From Artemisia argyi (Eukaryota > Streptophyta > Magnoliopsida > Asterales > Asteraceae): a stretch of DNA of 64,000 nucleotides. The translations under genes and the position numbers were made by a program. The DNA is taken from positions 620,001 to 684,000 of the forward strand of contig JARVZY010002402.1 in assembly GCA_030686995.1 (NCBI GenBank), read 5' to 3'. Shown here in pieces: positions 48,728 to 59,451 of the stretch (position 1 is its first letter; every line of letters starts with the position of its first letter). Below the pieces are notes generated by a model, which saw only the letters and a list, made by a program, of their open reading frames with translations, searched no databases and was not told the DNA's origin.

Positions 48728-50125
48728 ATTCCGGAGGTCGCGGTTGATCAAAATACATCATTGTTTTAGAGAGAGAAAGTAGAGAGAGAAAGGTGGAGAA
48801 AAGGGTTTATATTAAAATGAAATAAAACTAAACTTTACACACACTTTCCCACACCCCTCATGGAGAGTCATGAGGGGTATTTATAGGCTCATTACATCAC
48901 ATGTTTGCCTATATTACAATAGTAGTCCCTAAAGTACTATTTGTATGATATCTAGTCCATTTCTTTATGTGTGACGTTATCTTTTATAAAATAGCAAGGC
49001 TAACAATCTCCCTCCAAGATATCGTCACACATGAATGGATACAATGAGACCTATAAACACATAAACATGTAGATTACAACAATAGTAAACTATGTTGACG
49101 TTGTTGAAGCGCAGAGTCTCTGTAGTCTAGATACTGAGGCAGACTTGAAGTTCTCTCTTCCGACGATCTCGGCGTATGATCTTTGACACTGACGGCAAAG
49201 GTCTTTGTAGTTCTGAACTTCAACTGTAATGGTCTAGTTAGGTTATTACTCCCTTCTAACTAGTGAGCCTTTATTCTTTTTCTTCTACTCCCTCCTGAAC
49301 TGACAACTCTCTTCTCATCTCGCAGCGGATAAGGTAGATACTAATGAGTTTGCACCATGGTTGTCATTCTTGGAGCATCATAGCATAACTCACATAGTAT
49401 TGCACAGAAGGTTGGTAATACGCTCCGATGTATACATCATTAGTACTTCTTCGGTTCTAGTGTAAGCACAATTCCCTCGAACAACCAACATACTAGAGAT
49501 GAAACACTACTTCTTTTGGCATGTTCTTCTCCCTCCTGATGGTTGCGATGTATCGAAATCATCATACTATTGTGTGTACATGCCAAAATTACCCGTACTT
49601 TACACTTTTGATGCAATGTAGATAGACCATGAAAGCATAATTTGTGAGAATATGCTGATAGGATATGACTCTCTTGATTCTACAATCTCTTCTCTTTTCT
49701 TCAACCTTAAGCGACCTCTTCAAATTCCAACCAGCTAGTAAATGACCAATGACTATAGAAATAACCCAGTATAACCAATCTGAAAATGAAGTAAACATCC
49801 CTTAGATATGTGACTTAATCTTGTACGATGGTGTGACTAAGAACCTATACTGAGCACTACAACGTAACTCCTTTAAGCATAGGTAGATCCATATACTCAA
49901 ACCCACAAACAGTATATGAGATCTCTGCCTCTTGAACTATCCACAACTTCGTGCGACACTGAGTACTACAATGTAACCCCTTAAAGTGATAGCTATAACC
50001 CGTGAGCACTACAATGTAACTCCTTACATCGGGTATAACTAGATAATCCAAGTCTTAATCACTATCTCTACCAGTGTTTGCCCAAACAAGTATCTTCGAA
50101 AGTCATGCATCAGAAACACGTTATC
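48728..50125 (-). mobile_element. Partial inverted element B (3' LTR and 3' internal part)
   Basis: On the minus strand it has, in family order, the module repeats CTTTAAGG(A/G)GTTACATTGTAG (three, 50030 down to 49850), CAGGAGGGAGAAGAAC (49545), GGGAGTAATAACC (49240), a polypurine tract (49006-49020) and an LTR starting TGTTAGCC (49005). The LTR lacks its last bases where it meets LTR1. No leader or CGAGTT array is present, so it is 5'-truncated. Confidence 0.7.
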
Positions 50126-50591
50126 AAATTTTGAGTCATCCAGGAGGGAGAAATGTGTACATCGAGGCTTTTATTAAAGAACTGGAAGCATTCTAAGTGA
50201 GTTGAAGATGACGATATGATGCTCCCCAAACAAACCTGTGAAGAAGTTACATATTATCAGTCTAAGATTCATTTTCCGCTGTGCATGAGACTGAAGATTA
50301 TATGGACAGAATTCAAAGATACTTCTTCGACAAGCATCAAGGTTATATCAAACGGGTTATCCATTTGGGAGGGAGCATGTAAAAGAAAATGGTTTACTAA
50401 TTGGGAGGGAGTAATAACCCAATTAGATTAGCAAGTGATTCGTCTACAAGTAAACAAAGATTGCTGGGGATATTTATGAAGAAAAGAGCTATGAAGTCTT
50501 CCTCAGCATTGTTGCGCTTACTTTGATTGTTTTATTTACTTGTTAGGAATCATTGTAACCAATTCACGTATATCTCCAGCTGGAGGGAGAT

Positions 50592-50866
50592 TGTTAGAAA
50601 TGAAGCTGAGCGATATTTACGTGAATTGGAGTAGACAACTAGAATGCATAAAGTGCAGGGACTACTAATGTAATATTGTAAAAGTTGTCTTTTGTAAGGC
50701 CTATAAATACCTCTCAAGGCTTCACTTGAGGGGTGTGGGTGTGCAACATAATTTATATAATAAAAACATCTTTGTTTCATCTCACCTTCTCTCTACTTTC
50801 TCTCTCTAGAATAATGGCATATTTTGATCAACCTCGTCCTCCAGAACGTGTTTCTTGGTCTTTACA
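50592..50866 (+). repeat. LTR2 of the rearranged element
   Basis: Preceded by the polypurine tract GGAGGGAGAT and followed by a primer binding site, so it serves as 3' LTR to fragment C and 5' LTR to domain D. It differs from LTR1 and LTR3 at the right end (GGTCTTTACA) and in TTTATATAATAAA. Confidence 0.85.
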
Positions 50867-50868
50867 AT

Positions 50869-50880
50869 TGGCATCAGAGC
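50869..50880 (+). other. Primer binding site of element D
   Basis: TGGCATCAGAGC, two bases after LTR2, matches the initiator tRNA-Met site TGGTATCAGAGC with one change. Confidence 0.75.
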
Positions 50881-50964
50881 TAACCGGGGGCGAATCGTGG
50901 TGTTTTTGTGGTGAAAAATCGTGTTTTTGGTGAAAAAAGGCGAATCTGGTTACTGTTCATCGGC

Positions 50965-51468
50965 ATGTTATCGAGTTTGGATGTATTTTTGTCGAGTTAA
51001 GAAAAAATTTTCGAGTTAGGAAAATTGTTTATCGAGTTTGGATGTGTTATCGAGTTTGGATTTGATTTTTTATCGAGTTATGAAATTTCATATCGAGTTA
51101 AGATAATTTCAGCGAGTTTGGGTTGATATTTTGGCGAGTTAGCATATTTCTTATCGAGTTAGGAGTTATATACCGAGTTAGGATATCGAGTTTGGGAGCT
51201 GTCTATCGAGTTAGAAGCTGTCTATTGCCGAGTTTGGCTGAATCAACCTTATCGTTTTATCGAGTAAGGTTTTTCACGTTTGCTACATAAACGAAACTCA
51301 GCCAAAATTGATCAAGGTTACCGAGTTTGAAATGATTACCGAGTTAGGGAGTAAGGAGCATTATCGAGTTTGAGGTATTATCGAGTTAGGGGTTACCAAG
51401 TTAGGAGCTTATCGAGTTTGAAGGTTACCGAGTTAGGAGATTATCGAGTTAGGGGCATTATCGAGTTT
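50965..51468 (+). repeat. TATCGAGTT interspersed array, element D
   Basis: About 25 copies of TATCGAGTTTGG or TACCGAGTTAGG with spacers of 5-25 bp, immediately downstream of the primer binding site. Copies alternate between GAGTTTGG and GAGTTAGG endings. A run of 52 A (51472-51523) follows. The corresponding leader in element A has the AGCGAGTTTGG version. Confidence 0.85.
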
Positions 51469-51470
51469 GC

Positions 51471-51527
<57 letters not shown>

Positions 51528-52125
51528 TTTGGCGGGAAAATTTGAGTAAAATTTATTTTTGAGAGGAGACTAAACGACCAATTTTTACGCGAGATTCAAA
51601 TTTTGGTATAACGTTGAAAATTTTGGCCCGAAATTCAAATTTTTAGGCCAAAATTCAAATTTTTTCGGTGATATTTTGCGTAAAAAATTTTAATACTCAA
51701 ATTTTTCTGGTAACCTTAGCATTGTATTTCTTAGTGATTTCCAAATTTTGGGCGAGTAAATTTTCCAATTATATTTTTGGAGGGAAAATCTAAAATCACT
51801 ACGAATCTACGAGATTGTATTTCATACTTCACCAAAAACACACCACGAATTGCTTAAAAGATCCTGATCAACATTCACCAAAGATCGATGGCTAAATTTT
51901 GAACGTTATCAAAAGGTGACTATGGGGATAATTTGTTTATTACTTATTTGAGCTTGAAGTGACGTTTCACGGGTGCGTGTACTTAGTATCTCAAGGTCTA
52001 GGGGTTGGTTGGATGAAGACTTTTGAAGATCCTTGTTTGAGCATTCATGGGATAGTGATTAAGACTTGGACATCTAGCTATGTGTGAGATCTATAAACGC
52101 ATAAGTTGGTTCTTAATGCTCACAA

Positions 52126-52165
52126 TAGCTATCACTTTAAGGAGTTACGTTGTAGTGCTCAGTGT
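52126..52165 (+). promoter_or_regulatory. Conserved internal module AAGGAGTTACGTTGTAGTGCTC
   Basis: TAGCTATCACTTTAAGG followed by AGTTACGTTGTAGTGCTCAG. A near-identical copy is in element A (16207-16244), three variant copies are in inverted element B (49850-50030), and a weaker second copy in D is at 52254-52277. Conservation stands out against the surrounding sequence. Confidence 0.65.
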
Positions 52166-52975
52166 CACAAGCGGTTGTGGATTGTTCAAGAGACGGATAT
52201 ACAATAAAGGATGGATGGTTGGGTATATGCCACTACCTATATTGTAAGGAGTAACGTTGTTGTGCTCGTATAGGTTCTTAATCAGGATAGTACAAGCGTA
52301 AGTCACAAGTCTGGGAATTTTACTTCACACTCAAGTTTGTCATATTGGGTTGTCTCCACACGTGGTCACTTACTATTAGCTAATGGAAGAGAGGTTGATC
52401 TGAGATGAATTGTAGAGAGAATAGTTATTGTCATTTCACTCATTGGGTATTGATTTGTATGTTGCTTCCAGTTGATATGTTTATGTACACATATTTATGA
52501 TGATTCCGAGAGATCGTCATCATCCAGGAGGGAGAAATGTGTACATCGGGGCTTTTATTGAAGAACTGAAAGCATTCTAAGTGAGTTGAAGATGACAATA
52601 TGACGCTCCCCAAACAAACCTGTGAAGAAGTTACATATTATCAGTCTAAGATTCATTTTCCGCTGTGCATGAGACTGAAGATTATCTGGGCAGAATTCAA
52701 AGATACTTCTTCAACAAGCATCAAGGTTATATCAAACGGGTTGTCCATTTGGGAGGGAGCATGTAAAAGAAAATGGTTTACTAATTGGGAGGGAGTAATA
52801 ACCCAATTAGATTAGCAAGTGATTCGTCTACAAGTAAACAAAGATTGTTGGGGATATTTATGAAGAAAAGAGCTATGAAGTCTTCCTCAGCATTGTTGCG
52901 CTTACTTTGATTGTTTTATTTACTTGTTAGGAATCATTGTAACCAATTCACGTATATCTCCAGCTGGAGGGAGAT

Positions 52976-53251
52976 TGTTAGAAATGAAGGTGAGCGATAT
53001 TTACGTGAATTGGAGTAGACAACTAGAATGCATAAAGTGCAGGGACTACTAATGTAATATTGTAAAAGTTGTCTTTTGTAAGGCCTATAAATACCTCTCA
53101 AGGCTTCACTTGAGAGGTGTGGGTGTGCAACATAATTTATCATAATAAAAACATCTTTGTTTCACCTCACCTTCTCTCTACTTTCTCTCTCTAGAATAAT
53201 GGCATATTTTGATCAACCTCGTCCTCCAGAAGGTGTTTCTTGGGTTCTACA
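52976..53251 (+). repeat. LTR3 of the rearranged element
   Basis: 276 bp, nearly identical to LTR1 including the GGGTTCTACA end, preceded by the polypurine tract CTGGAGGGAGAT. The target duplication GTCCC follows. Confidence 0.85.
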
Positions 53252-53686
53252 GTCCCCTTAAAATTAAGGGGACCGCCCCTTATAATTAAGGGGGCCGCCC
53301 AGCTGTAACGGCCAGAAATCATGTCTTTTAGTGGGGAAAGTTTATTTGGTGAAAAACTAACTGATTTTGGTTAAAAATTTGAATTCATATATTTAGTGTG
53401 ATTAAAACATTTTTCTTTATTACCAAAAGTGTTTTTCAAAAATAATAAGTTTATATATTAAAATAAACTTTGTAATAATTAATTTAATACCCCTTTGATC
53501 TTATAATGCATTATACACTTTGTTTAATCATACCTTAAGTGATTAGATGGTAAAAGTGATTATTTAATACTAAATACTTGTTTACGTCATGATCTTTGGT
53601 TTGATGGGTTTTCGTTTTGTGATTATCAAAACATAGAGATATCGAAAGATATGAATAACGTTTTTAGTCATTTATTTATATCAACA

Positions 53687-53860
53687 ATCTCCCCCTTTTT
53701 GATGATTACAAAACCTAAAACTCTTTAAATCCAAAAATTAATTTTTAGACAAGTATTTAGTGAGTTTATATCCACTTCTCCCCCTTTTTGTAGAATCAAA
53801 AAGGTTTAAGCCGATAAGGTGAAAGCTCCCCCTTGATGTATGCTCCCCCTCGTTTGAGGG
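53687..53860 (-). other. Repeated polypurine tracts of Sirevirus type
   Basis: Minus-strand AAAAAGGGGGAGAT lies just before the LTR start TGTTGATATAA, with further copies at about 53774-53788 (AAAAAGGGGGAGAA), 53826-53834 and 53840-53850. Clusters of such tracts upstream of the 3' LTR are a published hallmark of Sirevirus elements. Confidence 0.75.
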
Positions 53861-54050
53861 CACCAAGGGTTTGAGCTATGGAATTCTTGCAAGAAAAATA
53901 TTAGAAGCATAAGCAAAACTATATAACGTAAAAATCACAAATAATAAGCATGGCAAAGAAGAATTTTAAACACATATAAAAGCATTCATTAATTCAAAAT
54001 GATTATGTCAACCACATAATCATTGTTACATAAGCCATAATGATAGAATT

Positions 54051-55031
54051 CTAAACTAAGTGGAATATCTTATTGTGCCAATAAAGAGTGTCATCAAACT
54101 TTCTTGCATCCCAAAATGGTTGAGGTGTTTTATTTGAAAATAAGAAACATAAGCATATAAAATTCTTGGGTGAGAATGGTGAATGGGGATCATGTTGGTG
54201 GCTTAATGGAGGTAAACTTTTGAGTGCATGGATGTTGGTGAGTTTGGAGATGTGGAGCTTGGAGGTGGTGGAGTTCAAGTTGGGTTTATTGGTTGACGGT
54301 TTTGATGTTGTTCAAGTGATGGTGTTTGTTGAGATCTAGTAAGAAGATACTCAATCCAAGTAACGTGCTCATTCAATGCAATGGTTTGTTGTTGGAGGAA
54401 GATGCAACAAGGGCCATTGTTAACATGCTTCTCAATTTGGTTAATGTTGTATGGTGATGATGGTGAGCTTGATTGAGGTGGATCCAAATTGCGTTGAGCA
54501 AGATGTAATGCTAAAAGAGCACTAAGCTCATGAGCCTCTTTTAGCTCCTCAAAGAACTTCAAGTGTTCAGAGGAAGGTGATGGTGGTGGAGCATAATAGT
54601 TGTCTTGGGAGAAGGTTTGAACATGCAACATAGGAATGGCATGTGAAGTTGTAGGATGAGGTGGTGATACTCTTGGTGGTGGAGACATGGTTGAGCTTGG
54701 GTAGTCATGAAAACATGATATGGTGGAAGAGGTTCTTCATTGTGGATGGTGTTTTTGTTGAATGAGCAACATGTGAAGTATTGATTGAGAGATTGGGATT
54801 GTTGTTTTAGGATTGAGCATGCTCATCATAAGAAGAAGCATTAATAAGGGCATGAGTGGATGATAGGTTGTGAGATGAGTCATTAGTGTGGGTTTGAGGT
54901 TTAGTTGTTGGTTAACTTGGAACAACATCACTTGAGTTATGACAAGAATCAAGTTTCCTCCTCCAAACGGGTTTGACGGAGATTCTTGCGGTTCTTGAAA
55001 TCTTGGGTTTTTGGTTGTTGGGGGATGACAT
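54051..55031 (-). pseudogene. Broken Pro/Ser/Gln-rich frame in the Sirevirus 3' internal region
   Basis: The minus strand from ATG 55031 encodes MSSPNNQKPKISRTARISV and stops after about 39 residues. Further open pieces in other frames follow: a Pro/Ser-rich piece at 54688-54275 with HLKFFEELKEAHELSALLALHLAQRN and a heptad-like, possibly helical, stretch, then 54278-54051. It occupies the place where some Sireviruses carry an env-like or accessory frame, but I recognise no domain and see no clear membrane segment. It may be a decayed accessory gene or simply 3' UTR. Confidence 0.35.
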
Positions 55032-55054
55032 GTTTGGATGTGATGGCATTAATG

Positions 55055-55290
55055 ATGGGAAGAGGGTATTTATAGTGTATGAGAAATGTGGTTTAGGAAT
55101 GTAAATTTTGAGGGATAGTATGGGACAAAATATGTTTGTGAATTTTGGGAAGTATAGGGTGTAAATGGTCAAAAAGTGATAAAGAAAACAGTAACCCCGA
55201 CCATCAGATGGCCGGTCCCCTTAATTATTAAGGGGGCCGCCTAATATAATTAAGGGGGCCGCCCATCTGGTGAATCCCAGAATGCCAGAA
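55055..55290 (-). promoter_or_regulatory. U3-like promoter segment upstream of the 55031 ATG
   Basis: On the minus strand there is a GC-rich block with inverted CCCCTTAA/TTAAGGGG and GGCGGCCCCC repeats (55265-55213). Then, about 140 bp on, comes a TATA box CACTATAAATACCC (near 55065), and the ATG at 55031. The same GC-rich block precedes the TATA box in the Sirevirus LTRs at 1497-1560 and 53252-53305. Confidence 0.5.
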
Positions 55291-55539
55291 TTGGGTTTTT
55301 AGCAGAAAATTTTCAGAAAGGTTGTGTCTTTGGGTTTGGATTCAAGTAAGTTCAACTCTTTGAGGCAATATAGGGTATACTATTCATAAATGTAGAGAAT
55401 GTTATAAAAATAAGTAAAGTAGATAAGTAATTTCTAGTATACATACAATCTACTTATAGGCCAATTAAGTTAAACAACTAAGGAAGTAATAAAGCATACT
55501 AGTTAAATATGCAACTACATGAAAATGATAATATGTAGG
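55291..55539. other. Sirevirus internal non-coding, left of the nested element
   Basis: AT-rich and non-coding. It is the left flank of the gag-protease element; the duplicated target CTAGT is at 55540-55544. Confidence 0.4.
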
Positions 55540-55544
55540 CTAGT

Positions 55545-56951
55545 TGATGCGTGGGAATCGCACCTTGCTTTACCTCTCGAGGGATCTCGCGAGGCTTACA
55601 ACCCCCACCAGGCAGTGTACCTGATCGTTGTAGTATAGTATAGTGACAAGTACCGGGGGATTGATCGTTCAGCTTAGGAATAGTGTCGCTAGGATTAGAA
55701 AGCCTAATTAATAGTTCTAGAGGTGAGAGATGATTATTTTTTGTGTTTTTATATTTTATGAAAGCAATTAAAATCTCGGGTTTTGAAGGAGTGGGCGGAA
55801 TTAGTTGCTAATCAACTAACCCAAAAACTACTTTATAACTAATTAACTAATGAAAATGAAATTAAACTAATATTAAACTAAGGTTGTGAGCAGTAATTGG
55901 AGAAATTGTGTTTACTTAGACTTCATTACTCCCTAGATATCTTTTACATGTTAATTACTTGTTACACTTATATGAATGACGGGTTGTATTCCTTAATACC
56001 ATTCGTGGAGTGGCATACATAACTCCCCAACTCTATGAGCTCTTATCTCCTCCTACACCATGACCCAGCACAACTATAGGGATTGTAAACAGTGGCTCAT
56101 GCATTAAATACAACCAATAAAGACCTAGTACGCCTCGGTTCATGTTTCTTAAGACGTTCAAGCATGTTACCATTTGGAGATCTGCCAGTTTTCTTAAGCC
56201 TAACATATAATATCATTCATTCAAAACAAGAATAGACAAGTAATCAACACATAATCAACATCTAGGTTTCATTAGATCTAAGCAAACACAAAGGAAATTT
56301 AGCCTAGCATAGTAGAATTAAGATAAGAACAAAAGATAGACAACCAACACATAGACATATTGATTGAATTAAGAGTATACTTATCTCAATTACAATGCAA
56401 GGTCTCAAGGGTTTGGAACCCTTGAAAAACCTGTAAAAGAGGCACCAAAATCGTCTTTAGGGTTTCACCAAAACTTCTCCTTTTAATGAAAAAAACTAGA
56501 AAACTATATATAGGAAAATCGTCCTGACGGCGTCAAGAGTAAAATCTGACGCCGTCAACTCGCCGCCATACACTTCCTCGGACGCCCTAGATAAAATCGT
56601 GACGGCCTATGTGACGCCGTCACCACCCACGGTAAATTATTCTTGGCCACTTTGACGCCGTCATAACTCCATCTGACGCCGTCACCAGCTACGGTAATTT
56701 ATTCTTCATGTCTGACGCCGTCAAGAGCAAACCCTTGACGCCGTCACCTTGTATTTCCAGCTTGGATTTTTGGTACTTTGTCGTTTTCTTCACTTTATGC
56801 TCCAAAAACGTCCAAAATAGCCTCTTTTCCAGAATTCGCTCTCCAAACACCTAAAATCACAAAAGGAACGATTTAGGGCAATATTTGATCAAATAAATTC
56901 GGATTCGGGCTTAAATGACCCCCTAAAAACGGATCATTTTTCGCCTCATCA
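55545..56951 (-). repeat. 3' LTR of the gag-protease element
   Basis: Colinear with 61860-63266 (offset 6,315). Differences seen: A at 55970 versus G at 62285, and C at 56552 versus T at 62867. Minus-strand ends are TGATGAGGCG and CCCACGCATCA. Confidence 0.95.
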
Positions 56952-57553
56952 TATACCCTTACACTTGAGATTTGCTTGTCCTCAAGCAAATGAGCTTTTA
57001 TTCTACTCAAAAGACAAGTTAGGGGTCATTTAACACTAATATAAAAGTAATTACAACAAATAATCGTTCCACGAAAGACCAATAGACAAGCACGGAGGTC
57101 ATACACAAGCACCTCACAAATAGTGTTTAGATACTCACATCTCTCGGGTGTAATAAAGTAATATAACATTATGGAAATGGAAGATATCTCTCACTACCTG
57201 TCATAGCAAAATAGATTACCATAGGCTTGGGAAAGGATCAAACCTCCACCACATGGCGTAAGCACCTAGGATAAACTATCAAAGAGGTCTTTTTAAAGGG
57301 TTATAACGTTAGGTGTAGGGATATGAATTACACGGTTTTGTTGGATAAAGGGGATTTTACTGGTGGCGAGTTAACAATCTTAGTTAATTACATGTACAAG
57401 ATGGCGTTGCTAAGCCAAGACTAGACTCGACTTAAGCTAATAAATGAAAAATAACAAAAACATAAAATAAACATAGAATGAAAACGGGATGGTAGTCCGT
57501 ATGTTTTTTCTCTCTTTCTTTTCTATTTTTTTTTTCTTTTTCTTTTTTTTTTC

Positions 57554-57595
<42 letters not shown>

Positions 57596-59451
57596 CATAC
57601 ACTCTTACCCTACCATCCAAAATAATACATCATAGGGGTTTGAGCATTCCCCTTACACTTGAATCTTTACATACTTTACAATTAACTAATCTAATGACTC
57701 GAATTAAGAAAATCAAAACACTTGGAGCACTTTTAAGATTAACGTACATATGAGGGTAATAATATTATGTTCTTCCCCATTACTCCATAAAATAAGTACT
57801 TACCCATGAGTCCCAATCGTCCCAAAACAATATGTACAAGGATATGACTCGACTTAGCAACCATGTAATCAATTAGAAAGTTAACTTAGGGTTTAACAAA
57901 TAACAATAATGCACTAAAAATGAGCGCATACACGGAAGGCTAAGGCGATTTGGGTGTACATTTAAGTGGGGTGTAACAAATTCTTCCTTTAAGTAAAATG
58001 CTTAAAGTTAGAAACGAAAAGATAGGCTCGGAGGGGTGTACTAGGGGTATCGTGTACTAAAAATGAGTACAACGCTAAGGGTGTGGGAAAAATTAGTTGA
58101 CTTAACTAGCCAAGTAATATGACTTAAATGGTCAAGTAATTATAATACGGGTTTAACACAAGGGTGATCCTAATGCCTCTTATCATGTAGTAAATCCTAC
58201 CACACGAATGTAGTCTCACTCGCGGTCTCGGGATGCATCACTAACGCAAGTTCTAGAATCTAAATGCTACCGGTACACTCATAAGCACCAATAATAAATG
58301 CTTTTCCTATCAAATCTAAAGGCGAACCTCACATTTTTGGGTGGAAAATTTTTCTGAATATACGGTTATGTGCTAGTCATACAATCTCCTATCCATGAGA
58401 CGCTTGCTATGGCTAAAGTTTCACTCCTAAATGTTGTAAAAAAATTTAAATTTGGCGCTAAAATTACACTAACAAGTATTTCTCATAGTTTTATTCTCAT
58501 CTACTATCAAACAAAACAAACTCAAGCGAAAGTGCATATGTAAGGTATCATCTTTTTACCCTCCCCTTACACTTAAGATGAACATTGTCCCCAATGTTCA
58601 AGTAAAGAATGTAAAAGTTAAAAGTAAAGAGAATGAATTCAAATACTCCCCTGATTCGCTCGGTATGTATTTTAGGTTGGCCAGGTTAAATCTTCCTCCA
58701 AGAAAACGAACAATCAAAGCTTCCCTTCCAGAATATAAATCATCTTCTTGTCTCAAATAACCTGTAAATCCTGACAAAAGTAGACAAGGCAACCTCACGT
58801 AAAATCGGCGGCATCCTATATAAGTTACTAAATCCTAGAAAACAAAATAAGATATAATGCTTGTGGAATGAAGTTTGCAGATTTCCTGGAGATTATAAAA
58901 CTTAATAATTCACAAAAACTTATAAGACTCCGTTAGAAAAACAAAATCGGTAAAATTTCCAGATTTTTGACTCCTGACGCCGTCAAGAGCAATTGCCTGA
59001 CGCCGTCAGAATGAACCTGCAGAAATCTTTATGTTAAGTTTCAGGAAAATTTCTGGAAAAACTTTGTCCTACTTCCTGGAAAATCCTGCAAAACTACATC
59101 ATGACTCAATACAAGCATTTGACTCTAACAATACGAATACACATGTTCATTAAATATTGTGGAGAATCATGATCGGTTTGTTTCTTAAAAAAAAAACATA
59201 TTTGGGGTTTCCCCTTACACTTATCTTTTGCAAAAAATACCTTTAGGTTGAAGTTAAGACTAGGCTAAACAACATAATAAAGTATTTCACATTTTAATTG
59301 AGAAACATGATCAACCAACAATAAAAATAAAACATGCATACGGAAGCAAATAACAATCAAACAAATAAAATCACACAAAACATGGGTTGCCTCCCAAGAA
59401 GCGCTTTTCTTTATTTACGAGTCTTGTAGCTAGACTCAAAGTCGTGGGTTA
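56952..59451 (-). other. Non-coding 3' region of the gag-protease element
   Basis: 2.5 kb without a reading frame. On the plus strand it holds a T-rich tract and a run of about 42 T (57500-57595), scattered CCCCTTACACTT motifs (for example 57648, 58562, 59211) and two further TGACGCCGTCA boxes (58975, 58998). The polypurine tract AAGTGTAAGGGTATA (minus) adjoins the 3' LTR. The repeated minus-strand AAGTGTAAGGGG echoes that tract. Confidence 0.6.

Larger units (their letters stand above)
48452..53251 (+). mobile_element. Rearranged three-LTR non-coding element in the Sirevirus LTR
   Basis: Order: LTR1 (48452-48727, plus); a head-to-head minus-strand partial element B with its own related LTR (48728-49005) and internal sequence to about 50125; a plus-strand 3' internal fragment C (about 50130-50591); LTR2 (50592-50866); a full internal domain D (50867-52975); LTR3 (52976-53251). 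The outer LTRs are flanked by GTCCC on both sides (48447-48451, 53252-53256). LTR1 and LTR3 share the same terminal variant (GGGTTCTACA), unlike LTR2 (GGTCTTTACA). No retroelement protein is encoded anywhere in it. Confidence 0.8.
47195..53686 (-). repeat. 3' LTR of the second Sirevirus element, split by 48452-53256
   Basis: Homologous to 664-1951: GGGGGTTGAATAGTTTTACG, TATAGTGGTTCGGCTACAAGG, CCGAGTCACCTACTCGAGAG, a CTTCACACC repeat zone, TATA box and the GC-rich inverted block. The pre-insertion LTR is about 1.69 kb, longer than the first (1.29 kb) because of extra CTTCACA-type repeats around 47800-48080. Confidence 0.8.
47195..55539 (-). mobile_element. Sirevirus-type Ty1/copia element, 3' part
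   Basis: A minus-strand 3' LTR (47195-53686, with a nested insertion) is followed inward by repeated polypurine tracts and a non-coding to env-like region up to the second nested insertion at 55545. It probably continues at 63272-64000 and beyond the window. The sequence outside the LTR at 47194 is gypsy LTR, not a primer binding site, so this is the 3' end. The pol genes are not in the window. Confidence 0.75.

Noticed and set aside
50216..50431. 71-residue ORF duplicated at 52600-52815
   Set aside because: The duplication is explained by two copies of the same element interior. The frame is not conserved in element A, so it is not a likely protein.
57432..57620. Poly-Lys frame on the minus strand
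   Set aside because: It is the translation of a T-rich tract in the 3' non-coding region of the gag-protease element.
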